In this document: positions 13,293-25,735 of the stretch, piece by piece | Layout: each line of letters starts with the position of its first letter | Position numbering within the stretch: the stretch's first letter is position 1 | Assembly (NCBI GenBank): GCA_023101725.1 | Contig: JALJCO010003012.1 | Location: 1,357,001 to 1,421,000, forward strand | Length of the DNA: 64,000 nt | Reading direction: 5' to 3' | Source of the DNA: Atherinomorus stipes | Lineage: Eukaryota > Chordata > Actinopteri > Atheriniformes > Atherinidae | Program-made: the position numbers and the translations under genes | The notes under the pieces: generated by a model | Databases searched by the model: none | What the model was told of the DNA's origin: nothing | The model's input: the letters and a program-made list of their open reading frames with translations, nothing else

Positions 13293-14303
13293 TCAGAGAG
13301 CGCAGACCTCCGCCAACCAGCACAACTTCCTTATTTTTTGTCTGTTCTGGATCATCGTATCTGGAATTTCCTCTGGATCCGGATCAACTTTCAAAACAGA
13401 ACAGAACTCACTGAGATCCTTTCTTGTCATTTTTACCAAACACTTGGGCCATTTGTACTGTATGGAGTTATGTGGAAAAATTCCCAAACTTTGGCCTATT
13501 AGGGTGATGTTGTTGTAAGACTGTTTAGGTGTTGGTAAGGATGTTTGATGTTCACCATGGGGTGTCGGTCAGAACACACAGGACTTGAACAGTTAACTGT
13601 CTTTACTGGTCACTCTTAATTACAACAAACGACAGGCTTACAGGTGAGGAATTCCAGGGCTAGTTAAGGTGAAAGCCTGGATGTAAGTGAGTGTGATCTA
13701 CAAACACAGAAATACAAAGCCATGAGGAACGTTTGTTTGGCAAATAAACACATTCAAGGTATTAATTAATAAATCCCTTACACTTAGGACTAAACATGCA
13801 TATGTGTTCAAGGCAAACAGTTACAGTAACTGGCATGTCAGCTAGCTTAATAGCATAAAAGGCACATGGTGAATAGAGGAACACTTCTGAATAAGCAAAA
13901 CAGCTAAATAATATTAAAGGCTAAATAAACATCCTGTTCAGGCAGAAATACAACTAGTTACTTACAGGTCTTCACAGACCCACACAGTTCAGCATATTCA
14001 ACTGGCTAGAAGTCTGTCCAACAGTCTTCTCTCCTTGTTCTCACTGCTGCTCATAAATTTCATTTCTGAGCCCTGACAATCATGTGCTCAGTCCCGCAAC
14101 TGCACACTTCTGCCACAAGGGGGCACTCACGCCTCATCAAAAGCCTTTCCAACATGGCCGATCTTACAATGACGAAGAATCCTTCAAGGAATTCTTGGAT
14201 CCAGAATGTGATCCAGATCACCATCAAAATCTAATGGGTTCATCCTTCGGCTGAGGTGAAAATTTCAGGTCAATCCGTCCAGTACTTTTTCCGTAAAGTT
14301 GCT

Positions 14304-14338
<35 letters not shown>

Positions 14339-14385
14339 GGACGGACGCTACCAAAAACATTTCCTCCTTGGCGGAGGTAATGAAC
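13293..14385. repeat. Repeat bounded by ACCTCCGCCAA and TTGGCGGAGGT
   Basis: An 11-bp inverted pair closes the unit at 13306-13316 and 14368-14378. Inner matches include GATCCGGATCAACTTT and GATCCAGAATGTGATCC. A (CAGA)n tract occupies 14303-14338. The middle (about 13510-14150) looks like a separate insertion. This boundary motif recurs in many fish genomes, but I could not assign a class. Confidence 0.5.
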
Positions 14386-15479
14386 ATAGAAAGTACAAAA
14401 ATCATTAATAGAATTCCCTTTTCCAAGTAAACACTAAGGGTTGGTTCTAATGCAAGGCTCTTCTCAGAGTTAACAGGGTTTTCTATGTGAGTGGATTTTA
14501 TCGGCAGTATTCCACCTCTCAAGTGATCAAGACCTACAACACATGTGCACATGGACAAACATAAACATGCACTCTGCTTTTACATCTATCTTCATCCAAA
14601 GCAGGTTTTTTTCACTGGAAGAGTCATGCATGAACCATTTGTAACAAACACAGCAATGCACTTAGTAGTCACAAGAAGGGAATACAGGCACAAGTATCCC
14701 CTCAAATAAGTGCAGAAATAAACTCAAGTGACAACAAAAGCCATCAATGCATACTACTGTAATGCTACTTCTCTGTTTCCTAAAAACACAAATACACAAC
14801 AACATATCAATGACCTTTAGAATACGCGACTTGTTGCACTGAATTAGTCACGTTATCACATTTGCACGCCCAGAGACGTGCACAGAGTCACCACTGACCG
14901 TTTCCCATAAATAGAGTGATGTGTTTCAGCTCTGAGCCAACTGGCACTGACAATACATAGCGAGCAGTGACAATGACATGTCGTAGCAGATCACATCATA
15001 TCAGGACACTGTAAATAGCAATTTCATCCCAGCAGTGCAGTTATATCGAGCAAATATTGGGGGAATATAGGATATTTCACTTATGTGTTCTACTTTTGTT
15101 ATTTCAGAACCTTAAATTTAATATTCCAGCTGATTGTTTGAAATGTATGAATTTTTAAACCTTTTCTTTTGGAGTAAAAAGTACTCACCAAATATCACTG
15201 ACACAACAGTCCCAGATGCTTGATGATAGATTTATAATTTCTGGAGAAAATGTAAATGAGCAGCTTGAATTAAATGAGGGGTGTTTGTTTCTTATGTTGA
15301 TGTGTTTTTTTCATGTTTTGGGAATACTGATTATGTGAGTCGCTCACATCTCAAGTGTTGAAACACTTGGGATGAAGCATTTTTCTTGTTTTCAACCGTG
15401 CAACACAGTGAATGCCCCAGCGTCTACCATAACTCTCCCTTTACGATGTTTCTGGACCCTCTATTAAATGCCTTCTAAG

Positions 15480-16165
15480 CTCACAAGCTTTGAAACAATA
15501 ACAGTCCCCCACCTTCTTGGTCCTTAACTCCCATCTTCCCTGAGTCAATGTTCATCTCTCCCTTGCTACCTCTCATGGTTCTCTTCCTCTCTTCCTTCTC
15601 CTTTGTTATTCTCTCAAGATATACTGTATGCTATTCCCTAAACAAATTTCTATTTGTGCTTCCTTTCTCATTTAACTTTTTTCCACTTCCCTTTCATCAT
15701 TCCTCTCTTTTTCTCCGTTAGCTTTTGCCTTCTTTTTTTGCATTTATTCTGTAAGTCAGTGCTCATCATTACACTCCCCTACGTTGTTTTTAATATTCAT
15801 TTTCACAAGGAAACCCAGTGGGGATGAGAGTCTTTTTTCACAGTGAGTGATTAAAGTGGAACACACAAACAAAGCATCAAGGTAGATAATTATCTGCATT
15901 AGAGCATCTCTTCCATCATTCTTGTATTCATCCAACTTCCTCCATTTTGGCTGTCATCTCCCAACCTGCCTCCATTTTTCTGCTTCCCAAAATCAAATTC
16001 CCCTCCCAATTTCCAACTCTCTCATCCTCGTCTCTCTTTCCTTTCCTCCCTCTTGCTGAGTTGCCCTCCCTCTGGCTTCATCCTCACTAATTCCTCCCCC
16101 CCTCCTCTCTCCCTTTACCCATCTTAACTCCCTCTCTTCCCCATCTTCTCTTCACTCACATTCCA
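15480..16165. repeat. Pyrimidine-rich tract on the plus strand
   Basis: The stretch is dominated by CTCC, TTCC and TCTC with few purine runs. It has no recognisable element ends or exon. Its complement would be purine-rich in the ctnnd2 transcript. Confidence 0.5.
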
Positions 16166-18507
16166 TTAGCGATTATTGAGTTTTCTCTTTGAGTCACTGT
16201 CATCACCTCTGCACTGTACCATACTCACTCTTCTGCAAGGTACTGACCACATCTGTTACCGATGCAAGCAAGAAATGTTGAATAAACATAGACTATGCTT
16301 TAAAATGATATTAAAATACACATTCCCCTCCAAAATACACATCATCGCACACACAAAGACAAACACATATAACCTCTGCCCTCTCTTGGAGTGTTCCTTG
16401 TCTCTAATAGCTGCTAACTCATTTAGCACTTCATGTTAGCTCAGCTAGATCCAATTACAGCAAGAGAGAGAGTGAAGTTTGAGTAGGAGGCCATTTAACC
16501 TCCTGACAAAGAAAAATGGAACACACAGCTCCAATTCGATAATATTAAAACTTAGATGATTGCACAGTGAACTATAAAAGGCACGTTTTTTGTAAATGGT
16601 AAGACAAGAGATTAAGTGATCTCAACAGGGTGAAACATTAAAGATAAAAGATGAGTCTTAAATATCTCTAAACATTCATTTCAAAATTTTATATATACAC
16701 TGACTCTTTAAAGCCTGATTTAACAATCGGTACAGGCTCCACTAAGCAGCTACGACTCTGAGGTTTCCCAGAAAAGCGGGAGAAGAAGGCTATAAGAAGA
16801 TTTTCAGGTTGCTGTTTCATCAGTTCATAATGCATTTGGAAATGGGAGGGGTGGGTGAGGGAGGAGCGCAGGGGTCAAGTGGAGGTCTGGAAGAGTGAAA
16901 AACAGAAGATGGAGGAAAATTTCAGCAGGATTATTATTAAAGCAAATCAAACTTTCTGTTGGTCTCCAAAATCTTTCACACTGATTCTGCAGACTCAGAA
17001 TTATGGCATTATTACTCTATTTTGCAGAGAAACATGCACAAGGAGGAGCTTAATGAAGAATGCATCACCAAATTCATCATGATCAAGACAGAATTTTTGG
17101 CTGTGATGAGTAGATGCATGTTTGGAGCATAACATTTGAAGGATGAGCATCTATTACAGACCAGAGGCACATCGATCATGTTTTGGACGCATTTTGCAGT
17201 GACAGGAGAACTTTTCACCGGTTGACTGAAGAATGGATTCAATTAAAAAGCAGCCAAATTTTGAAGCAAACATAATGTCATTAACAATGATAGAGATGAA
17301 AAGATGGCTTCTATAGCAAAGTCCAGATCCTTCACAGTTTATATGGCAGCAAATAGATATTTGAGAAAAGTGATCTCCAGCTGTAGGGCTTTCCTCCCAT
17401 ATTTTTTTTTCTGTAATTCATGCCTTTGTATTTATTTTTCAAACTGTATATCAGTATGCAGGCTGTGCCGATCATACTCACCTCACAATTTCTTAGCATA
17501 AGCTAATTTGGAAAGAGAGTCCCTACATGGGCAAGTAAAGTATGCAGAGCTCAAAAGCAAATACATGAGGGACAAGACAAAGACAAACATACACGTAGGT
17601 GCATTACAGAAACCTTTGAATAAAAAAACAAAACAATGCAGGATGACACAGTTGCATAAAATTTGCCTTCACAGTAATGGAAATTTACCTCCTCAAAAAG
17701 AGATTTGTTTTTTTGATTATGCAATCCGCAAATTGCAGAGAGCAAAAAACATGCTTCACAAATGCTGTACGGATATGGAAAAAAAAGAAAAAAAGAAAAA
17801 GATGAACCTACGAGATGTTCTCCCAAAGGTCAGTTTCTGTGTTTTCTTTTACAAAGTCAATAAAACAGCAAAATAAAATATATGTTTGGGGAATTCCGGT
17901 TCATTTGCAAAAATCTAAATCCAATCTTCGCTGTATGAAGGAGTGTGTCGAGTAGTCAGTCACAGTACATCAATAATAAACCATCATGGCCTTATTATGA
18001 ATGAAGCACTTTTTCAGACGACTGCAGAACCTTGTGGGGAACTCTATGTTCATGTTATTCGATCATTTTTTTCTACATCTTTACCATTCTTTTAATAATT
18101 CTCAACCCCCCTCTCTTGTTCTTTTACTCCTTTCACATTTTCTCTACATACTGTCTCTTCCTCTGATTGACAGCTGCTGCTGACACTTGATCCACACTTC
18201 TCAGTTTCTCGCAGTCTGTAATTAAAGGAATTATACATCAATAGTACTGTGAAATATATATAAATTAAGAAGGGAGAGGGAGCTTTGCTTAATTGCAAAG
18301 AGAAGAGGATGGAAGCAATCACAGCCCAGTGTGACTCTTTTTACACTCGGCGTGACACTAACGGGTGAAGAGTTTTCAATGTAACTGGTGTGTGACTGGA
18401 GTGACACTGTTTTATTGACGCTTTTGTGTTTTATATATGAATAACAGTACATTATAATTTAATAATCATATTTTGATTAATTATTCCTTAAGACAACAGA
18501 AATCAGA

Positions 18508-19434
18508 TACAATGCCGACAAAAAAAACAAGTCGCCACTGAAAACAAAGGTCATGATATTTTGTTGGACTGCCTTAAGCTTTGATTGCAGGACATATTCA
18601 CTGTGGCATTGTTACGATGAGCTTCTGCAATGTCACAAGGTTTATTCCATCCAGTGATGCATTAATTTTTCACCAAGATCTTGCATTGATGATGGCAGAG
18701 TATGACTGCAGCGCACAGCCTTCTCCAGCACATCCCAAAGATTCTCAATGGGCTCAATGCACCCATCACTCAGGAACAGGGTGAATCTGGGCTCATCAGG
18801 CCACAAGACCTTCTTCCATTGCTCCACAGTCCAATCTTTATGTACCCTAGAATATAGAATTTTTTTTTTTTCCTGGCTAGCCTCACTGAATAGTGGTTTT
18901 CTTAAGGCTACACATCTTTTCAGTCCCAATCCCTTGAGTTCCCTTCACTTGAGTTCCCTTTTGCATGTGAATATGCTCTTGCTTTCACTATTAAACATGG
19001 CCCTGAGTTCTACTGTTGTTTTTCTTCTATTTGATCTCACCAAGTGTTTGAGTGATCGCCAATCACGATCAATCAGGACTTTTTTCCAGCCACATTTCTT
19101 CCTCAAAGACTTCCCACTATCATTCCAGGTTTTAATAATGCGTTGGACAGTTCTTAATCCAATTTTAGTAGTTTCTGAAATCTCCTTAGATGTTTTCTCT
19201 TCTTGATGCATGCCAATGATTTGACCCTTCTTAAACAGACTAACAACTTTTCCACAACCACGGATGTGTCTTTTGAAATGGTTGTTTAGGAAACGAGAAG
19301 CAAATCATTGCACCAGTTGGGGTGCAACTGCCAGCTGAAAGATCATCGCCCATGCAGTAATTATCCAATAGGAGGGTCGTACCTATTTGCTTAGTTATAT
19401 CCAGGTGCTGACTTTTTTTTGGCCAGGCGGTGTA
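18508..19434 (-). mobile_element. Tc1-like transposon, internally deleted
   Basis: The plus-strand left end (TACAATGCCGACAAAAAAAA) and the inverted right end (TACACCGCCTGGCCAAAAAA) correspond, and both continue into AAGTC-CCAC-TG-like sequence. Both start at TA. Between them, on the minus strand, are two pieces of a Tc1-family transposase. The unit is about 930 bp, shorter than a complete Tc1 element. Confidence 0.8.
18642..19211 (-). pseudogene. Tc1-family transposase pseudogene
   Basis: The N-terminal piece (19211-18945) carries the helix-turn-helix region, with KTSKEISETTKIGLRTVQRI and KCGWKKVL. The C-terminal piece (18929-18642) carries HKDWTVEQWKKVLWPDEPRF, which holds the first catalytic Asp, and runs directly into PIENLWDVLEKAVR, which holds the final Glu. 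The intervening catalytic core with the second Asp is missing, and the two pieces lie in different frames. It cannot encode an active enzyme. Confidence 0.8.
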
Positions 19435-19850
19435 TTTTATGCATGAAGACATAGTACTGTGACTTTGTGCTTACGATGTCAAAATCTGGTGTTACTTTCA
19501 AATCAGACCAAAGTCAACCTTGCACTGTTTTTCCAGAGACAAATACATCTATGACTGGCTGAAGGGCTCCAAATTAGCGAATGAGAGGAAGCGAATCCAA
19601 GCAAATGCGAAGAAACAGTAGGACTGGAGACCTGGTCAATGCAGCAATGTTGGACCATTTCAACACAACACAATCGTATTCCCTTCACACATCAATGCAT
19701 CACTTGATTGTCCCACTTGTCCTTTTGAAGTGCCTTTAGGCATCCTGTGCTCAGTGATTTTGTGCATATTGTGGTCCAATAAACCCCTGAAAATACAATA
19801 CCCTCATGCAGGTGCACACAACACACTCACCACCACTGCTTTCATCCTAC

Positions 19851-20157
19851 CTCGGGTCTTTTTGGATTGAGTCGATGGAAGGTGAACGCTGCAGGGTCCC
19901 CTCAGGCGGTAGGGCCGGTCCGGACTTGCTGTAGGGAGATTCCACCACAGACGGACAGTACTGCAGGGTACGGTAGGGATCCGCCACGTAAGGATCCGAG
20001 CCATATACATCTCCACCTCCACCACCTCCGCTTGAGGTGTATCCAGGCCCCACGGTGGCATAGTTGTTGGTCCCTCCACGGCTGTAGCTTCCTGACCCTG
20101 TGCCGTGACTTCCTGTGCGCTGCAAAGGGGCGGAGTCGACACCAGGGGAGGAGGGTG
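19851..20157 (-). CDS. ctnnd2: ctnnd2 local exon e9 (307 nt), last before the armadillo domain
   Basis: The largest exon here encodes [17 protein letters not shown], a Gly/Ser/Tyr-rich segment with six consecutive glycines, [40 protein letters not shown] and IDSIQKDP. It leaves with AG of an Arg codon, the position where the family continues into the first armadillo repeat. That next exon is not in the window. The acceptor is CCACCATAG and the donor CGAG/GTAGGA. Tyr residues sit in DPYxxDPYRxLQY contexts. The Gly run is encoded by GGA/GGT/GGC triplets. Open frames on the plus strand across this exon are antisense shadows. Confidence 0.96.
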
Positions 20158-22340
20158 CTATGGTGGGAAAGTAGGGACAGAGGACATAACTTAGGTCACG
20201 GACCTGGTTATGGACATGCACGATCAGGTCTACAGAGGAGAGCGAAGGTAGGAAAAGAAGGAGAGGAAGAAAGGGCATGAAGACAAGCAAAGGGGATGAG
20301 GAGGAATGCAGAAGAAAAAATAGCTGTAAAAAAGCCAGCCTGTATTAATAAATAAGTGACCTCAAGCTCAAGATTACAATATAAAGATTATTATTGTTGA
20401 AACCATGTAATGCCGAGAACATTCTTCCTTTAATGTGAAACTTTTTTTGCACCATGAGACCCAAGAGAAAGGGAAAATAGAAAAAAGATGAAAGAAAAAG
20501 CCCCCACATCTTTGTTCAGAGGAACATGTATATGAAATAGGCATTTGCTAGGGGATGTGAGCAGCCTGCATGGCGATAGCTGTCACCTTATCCCCTACTG
20601 CAATAGATCGGTGATACATCAACGTGCTAATGTGAGTCTAGGGACCCTGTTTATCTGGCTGTAAAAACACTACGACAGACGGCTTAAAGGAGGAAAGCTC
20701 ATCTGTCTTTAAGACCAAGTTGCATGTAAACTGAAACATACATGCAAAAACACTATAAACCTGTTCTACAGGAAGTCAGTGATAATTCACAGCTGTGAAA
20801 TCGATTTGTGGCCATGTGATTGACTAGTGCTTGAGCACAAGCCAATAAGTCTCCAATCAACAACAGCATCAACCTTTACAACATGCACCTCCATTGAGAG
20901 CGAGCACACTCCATGTACTGTATGCGTACACACTGCCCTGCATTTTACATACACACATGATAAATTAAATAAGATTGTGAATAAAACAAAATAAAAAGTA
21001 AATCAGAACCCTGTGCTGTGGGAAATGTGAGTGTGAGCTGAGGTTGAGTGTCTCATCATTATGTGAATGACAAACTTGCTCTTTAGCGCTGTCTCGAGTG
21101 CTGGCATTTACTTGACCTTCACAACCCTCTTATTCCTGTCTTTTTCACCCCTTTCTCTCTTTCTCTCTCTCACACACACACTCACACATCTGGCGTGCTT
21201 CGTCTATATGGCAAATGAGGGAGATTAAACCATCCCTTAAAAATCATCTACCAAAGCTCCTCTTGAAATTCTTATTATTTGGCCCAGTGGTAATGGCACG
21301 AGAAACCTTTTGAATGATTAAACTACATTAGCATATTTTTCTTTCCTGGCTTTAAAATCAGGTTAAGAAAAATCCTTTGCAATTCAGACTCTGATGTGGA
21401 ATGCCCAATAAAATGAAGCGCGCACATGTTTTTCCATTGATACCTCAAATATATTACGATTCAAGGAAATGGGAAAGAGAAACAGCTGGGGAGAAAAAAA
21501 AAAAGTGGGACAGAGCAGCAGTTTGCAGGGAAAAAAATCCAGCCAACAGCAGGGAAAGGGAGGAAGGGTAAAGGAAGGTAATGAAGCAGAGTTACTCCCA
21601 TCAGAAGCAAATCTCTGTCTTCTCTATACTCTTTAAATTGTGTCTGTGGTGAGTCTGTCCTTCTGAATGTCTCATTAGTAGCTGGGGCTTCAGGCTAACA
21701 CTACCAGTGTCAGTGAGCGCTCACCGAGAGACTTGACACCCACATCGAACCAACCTCAGAGCAAAATAGAGGGTGGAAGAAGAGCAGGAAAAAATACAGA
21801 GAAGGAAAAACTTTCTCTCTTCACACACACACACACACACCATGGCATGTCAAACTATTTTATAGCTTGTGCTGTGACCAGTGAACAGGAGTAATCTTGG
21901 CTACAAGCTGAAAGAGGAAAGGGAGAAGGGGGAGAAAAGCAGAGATGATATGGAGAGATGAAGACATCTCTAAAAGCATCCTGCCAATTTACTGTGTTAG
22001 CTTTGTCGTTTGCTTTCATTCGTTGCTTTTATTCAATTTCTCGATAACTTTTTATTGCATTAAGCTACAGTCTCTGATTGGCTGGTGTCCCCATTTTCCT
22101 CTTGTGCTTTTAAAAAAATATCATTGCTGTGGTAATTGTGTAAACAAAACTTTTAGTCATTACAATCTTTAAAATCAATTGAAAATTAAATATTATTCCA
22201 TCAAAATGTTTTATTAAACCCAAAGGGAAATATGATAAGTAAATAAATATAACTGGTGGAGCTTTGCAATTACTGTAGCTTCTAAATGACACAAACTCAA
22301 AATCACAACTAAATCAAGGGAACACAAATGCAAACAAAAA

Positions 22341-23457
22341 ATAGGGAGATTTTTTTTTTTTAACTGATATCTTATATTCTCCAGCTCTTAAAGGGACTAG
22401 AGGCAAGATTAAGAAACGAAACTCGCGACTGCCGCAACTGGCGCTTCAGGTAACTGCAGCCACGAGCCAAGCCGTCACGGGAGCGTGCACAAACTGAAGC
22501 TCTAATGTTGTTTACTAACCTTTTTCTTCGTAGTTACACTTTTTAGTGTCTTTCAGTTGATCTGGATCCTTTGCTGACAGCAGAAGAATCCATAATTATC
22601 GCTTACAGTGTTTGAATTTACCGCGTGCGTTTTCTACCTGTATGAAAACTGCGGATGTAGGTCATTTGACGTCACGTCCGCAGGGCAGCGCGGGAAATTC
22701 GGATACCGAATTGCAGCGCATTTTGCAGCACACAGCCTGCTCAAGGCAACGGAGAGAAACATGGGTGGAAACGTTATTTTTGGTATTCAGCGCTTCATCA
22801 CCCATTAGTATTAAAAAAATGGACATGCATGTTTGGTTTTTTTAAAAATTCCTGCCTCTAGTCCCTTTTAATTTCAATCTCCGAAATCAGCCGATACAGT
22901 TATATGCAGACAAATGTAGAGGTTGTATCTCTCATATTTTGAGAAATACAACTATATTCTGCTCCGAGAGCAAAGATTCCAAAATAGTCTTAACTCAGCC
23001 AGGCGAGTCCATTTTGGACATCTGGCTGCCAGATATCAGATATTAGCAGGTATTAGCCAACATGTGGCTAATTATAATGTTTCTGACAACTTGGTAACTT
23101 AACCAACAACTTAAAACCAGACATATTATAAGCAGCTTCAAAGCAAGTCAGTCTGTAGCCGCAGCAGCTGCACCGTAGTCACATGACTCTAAAAGGAATG
23201 CTGGGAAATTAAGTTCTTCCAGAATAACTGGGACTTTTCTACATGTTGTATCCCTGCTAATGGAACAGCAGAGATCTGTGCAACATCTCTCGTGAGGTCT
23301 CTCACGTGATTTTGTTGTTCCGTCATGAAATCTCGTGAGATTTCGTTAGTAAAATTATCGGTCTGAAAAAAATGATACTGATATTTTCCAATATTACATT
23401 TTAATGGAAAAATCAGTCAATAATATCAGAAGGCCGATGATTTCGGACATCCCTGAA
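22341..23457. mobile_element. hAT-like element, copy 1, interrupted by a TTAA MITE
   Basis: It ends in TAGGGAGAT on the left and GGACATCCCTG on the right, flanked by AACAAAAA and AACAAACA (7/8 match). Its body is the reverse complement of 35656-36142 over long blocks such as AGCAGCTGCA, GTCACATGACT and GAGAAATACAACTAT. A different MITE interrupts it at a TTAA site (22388-22871). No transposase frame is present. Confidence 0.75.
22388..22871. mobile_element. TTAA-flanked (piggyBac-like) MITE, copy 1
   Basis: TTAA occurs at both edges. The inverted ends are AGGGACTAGAGGCAAGATT and, from the right, AGGGACTAGAGGCAGGAAT. The body (about 475 bp) matches 61782-62250 in opposite orientation, with blocks such as GAGCCAAGCCGTCACGGGAG and ACACTTTTTAGTGTCTTTCA. 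The host element has the empty TTAA site in its other copies. Confidence 0.85.
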
Positions 23458-24129
23458 CAAACATAAAAACACAAACAGCTCTATTAACTTCTCTGGAAGT
23501 TCATGTCATTGACCAGTGCACACCTGTTAGAGCTGTAGTCTCCAGTTCTCTCCAGGAAGACGAGCAGGGAGCCTTGATTTCATTTGTATGCCTCATTGTG
23601 TATTCCTAAACTCCTTTATTCAAGTCAAATTGGGTTTTAGCCTTTGAGAGTGATCACATTTTAGAGCAGTCCTTGAGAGTTTGCTAAAAGAATCAACATG
23701 AGACAAATTCACTCTGCTGCTTTATAAAACGTATATCATGAAATGTGGCGTGTGTGCGAGTGAATCTACCAAGAGACAGAGACACACGTGTGTTCCATTA
23801 ACTCCTCTCACACCCAATGCTCTGGCACCATGAAATTGTGTTTGAGAGGAAATAAAAAGGCGGGTGTGTCTTTGTATTCCCTCGCTCCGGCATAGAGTAA
23901 ACAAATCATAGCTGCGCTCCTGCCGGCAGATTAGCGACGGGAAGGGAAACTCTATTAGTCATTTGACACAGTGATACCTCTGCAATTAGCCAGTCAGCTG
24001 AGAGGCCGCCTTGCTCAGAGTGGGGCCGACTTTTCTGCGGGCTGCTGCAACTAGGAAGCCATGCTGAATGTATAAGAGATAGAGAGAGAGAGAGAAGACT
24101 GGAGGGAAAAATGAAAAGGATCAAGCCAA

Positions 24130-24520
24130 TCCTTCAAGCTTTCCACATCTATCCTAACTTCTCATTCTATCATCTCTCCTTTCCTTTTTGTTCAATCGTA
24201 CTCTGTCTCTGTCACTCTCTTTTTTCCCATCACTCCCCTCACTTGCTCTTTTATCTTTCTTTGCTTCTTTATGTCCTCTCTGTTTTCACATCCATCCATC
24301 TTCCTTTCCCCACGTATCTCTTTGGTAACCTCCCCTTTGAAATACTGCCCTCTGTCTTTTACTGTGACTTACTCTCTCTCTCTGCCCCCTTCTTTTCTTA
24401 GTCTGTCATTCTCTCCCCATCTCCAATTTATTTCATGTCTTTCTCTGCCTTTCTTCCCTAACACCCCTCTGTCTGTCTGTCTGTCTATCTCTTCCCCTCT
24501 CCCTGTCTATTGTGGCTGCA
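24130..24520. repeat. Pyrimidine-rich tract with short TCTG repeat
   Basis: The plus strand is almost entirely C and T, with CTCT, TTCC and a (TCTG)4 run near 24471-24486. Long open frames here are compositional artefacts. Confidence 0.6.
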
Positions 24521-25339
24521 GTAGACTATGTGATCAGAGCTGAGGACATGTCCTCTCTCTCGACACGCTTCACTGCTCAGCACGATTACACAAAGCCCTT
24601 CAGTACAGTCTACATCTCACTCATACACACACTCATAAACACCACAAGCACACAAACACCAGTTCCTAAATGTGCAAGTGATTGACATGTACGGAACACG
24701 CGTGCTTGTAGCACATCTTTTTCTCGTGCTTCGAGGTCATTTGACAACATACACATACAACCTTGCCCGGAGTGGCCATGGATGAAGTACAGTGCACTTG
24801 CCAAGGCTAACACACACAGTTTGGATGCGTAGGGGAGTAAGGATTAGTTTCTCCTTCTGTTTATCCCTGGGAGAGTCTCCTGGCCAGCGCACAGCTCTTG
24901 ATGTTCCTGAGCTGGAAGCTCTGGAAGATCCGCATGCAAATACACGTGCACACACAGGCAATGTCCTCTCTTGGAAGTTTCTGAATCAGGTGCTCAACAC
25001 TTTAAAGAGTGGAAGCTGTAGGATGCTTGTTTCTATAAGTCAAAGTGCCATGTCTTTCTCAGAGCATGCCGTTTAAACACAGCTGGGACTCTGGGCCAGT
25101 GGCTGCTGCCAAATGTTTGGGCTGCGCAATGAGAATCACAGAGTGATGGGTTCATTTATTTCATTATTTTCGATGGCTCTCCCAACCAAGAATACCCTGA
25201 AAAATACAAAGATGCAATTTAGTCTGGAGTATCAAAGTACCCAGAACTGGAAAAATGCATCCAGATGGATCTCAGCAGATCTACAACTAATCAGGGCAGT
25301 AAAACCTGAGAAATGGTACTCATGGATGGACTGATACAG

Positions 25340-25735
25340 ATTTTTTTTAGGGACGATACAATACTGATATTTTGTCATCAGCCTCAGCCGATGACCAATA
25401 CAACCTGACGATATTTTGGACCAATACTGCATTAGACTCTGATATTCATGGCATGAAGTATACAATGACAAGTAATTTTACCACTCTTTTAAAATAAAAT
25501 GAACAAAGCACTTCAAATAAATATATAAAGAAGAGATAGTGCACTTGTAAACAAAAATTAAATAGAAACATTAGACTTGTAATAAATATATATAAAATAG
25601 TCTGTAAATTGTGCCGTTGTGGGGGCATCAGCCAACAAATGCCAATACCAGCAAAAAATGTAAAATATTGGCCTAAAACATCAGCTGGCTGATGTATCGG
25701 TCTATCTTTAATATAGATAGTAAAACATCTCTTTT
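25340..25735. mobile_element. hAT-like MITE (CATCGGCTGAGGCTGATGA family)
   Basis: It is bounded by a TTTAGGGACGATACAATACTG-type end on the left and TGATGTATCGGTCTATCTTT on the right. It matches 7870-8185 in reverse complement. The interior is A/T-rich and non-coding. Target duplications were not resolved. Confidence 0.6.

Noticed and set aside
14303..14340. Regularly spaced CAGA units resembling a direct-repeat array
   Set aside because: It is a simple tetranucleotide microsatellite without spacers, not a CRISPR array.
19867..20280. A 137-residue plus-strand open frame over e9
   Set aside because: It is the antisense shadow of a G/C-richer coding exon; the minus strand gives the conserved delta-catenin sequence.
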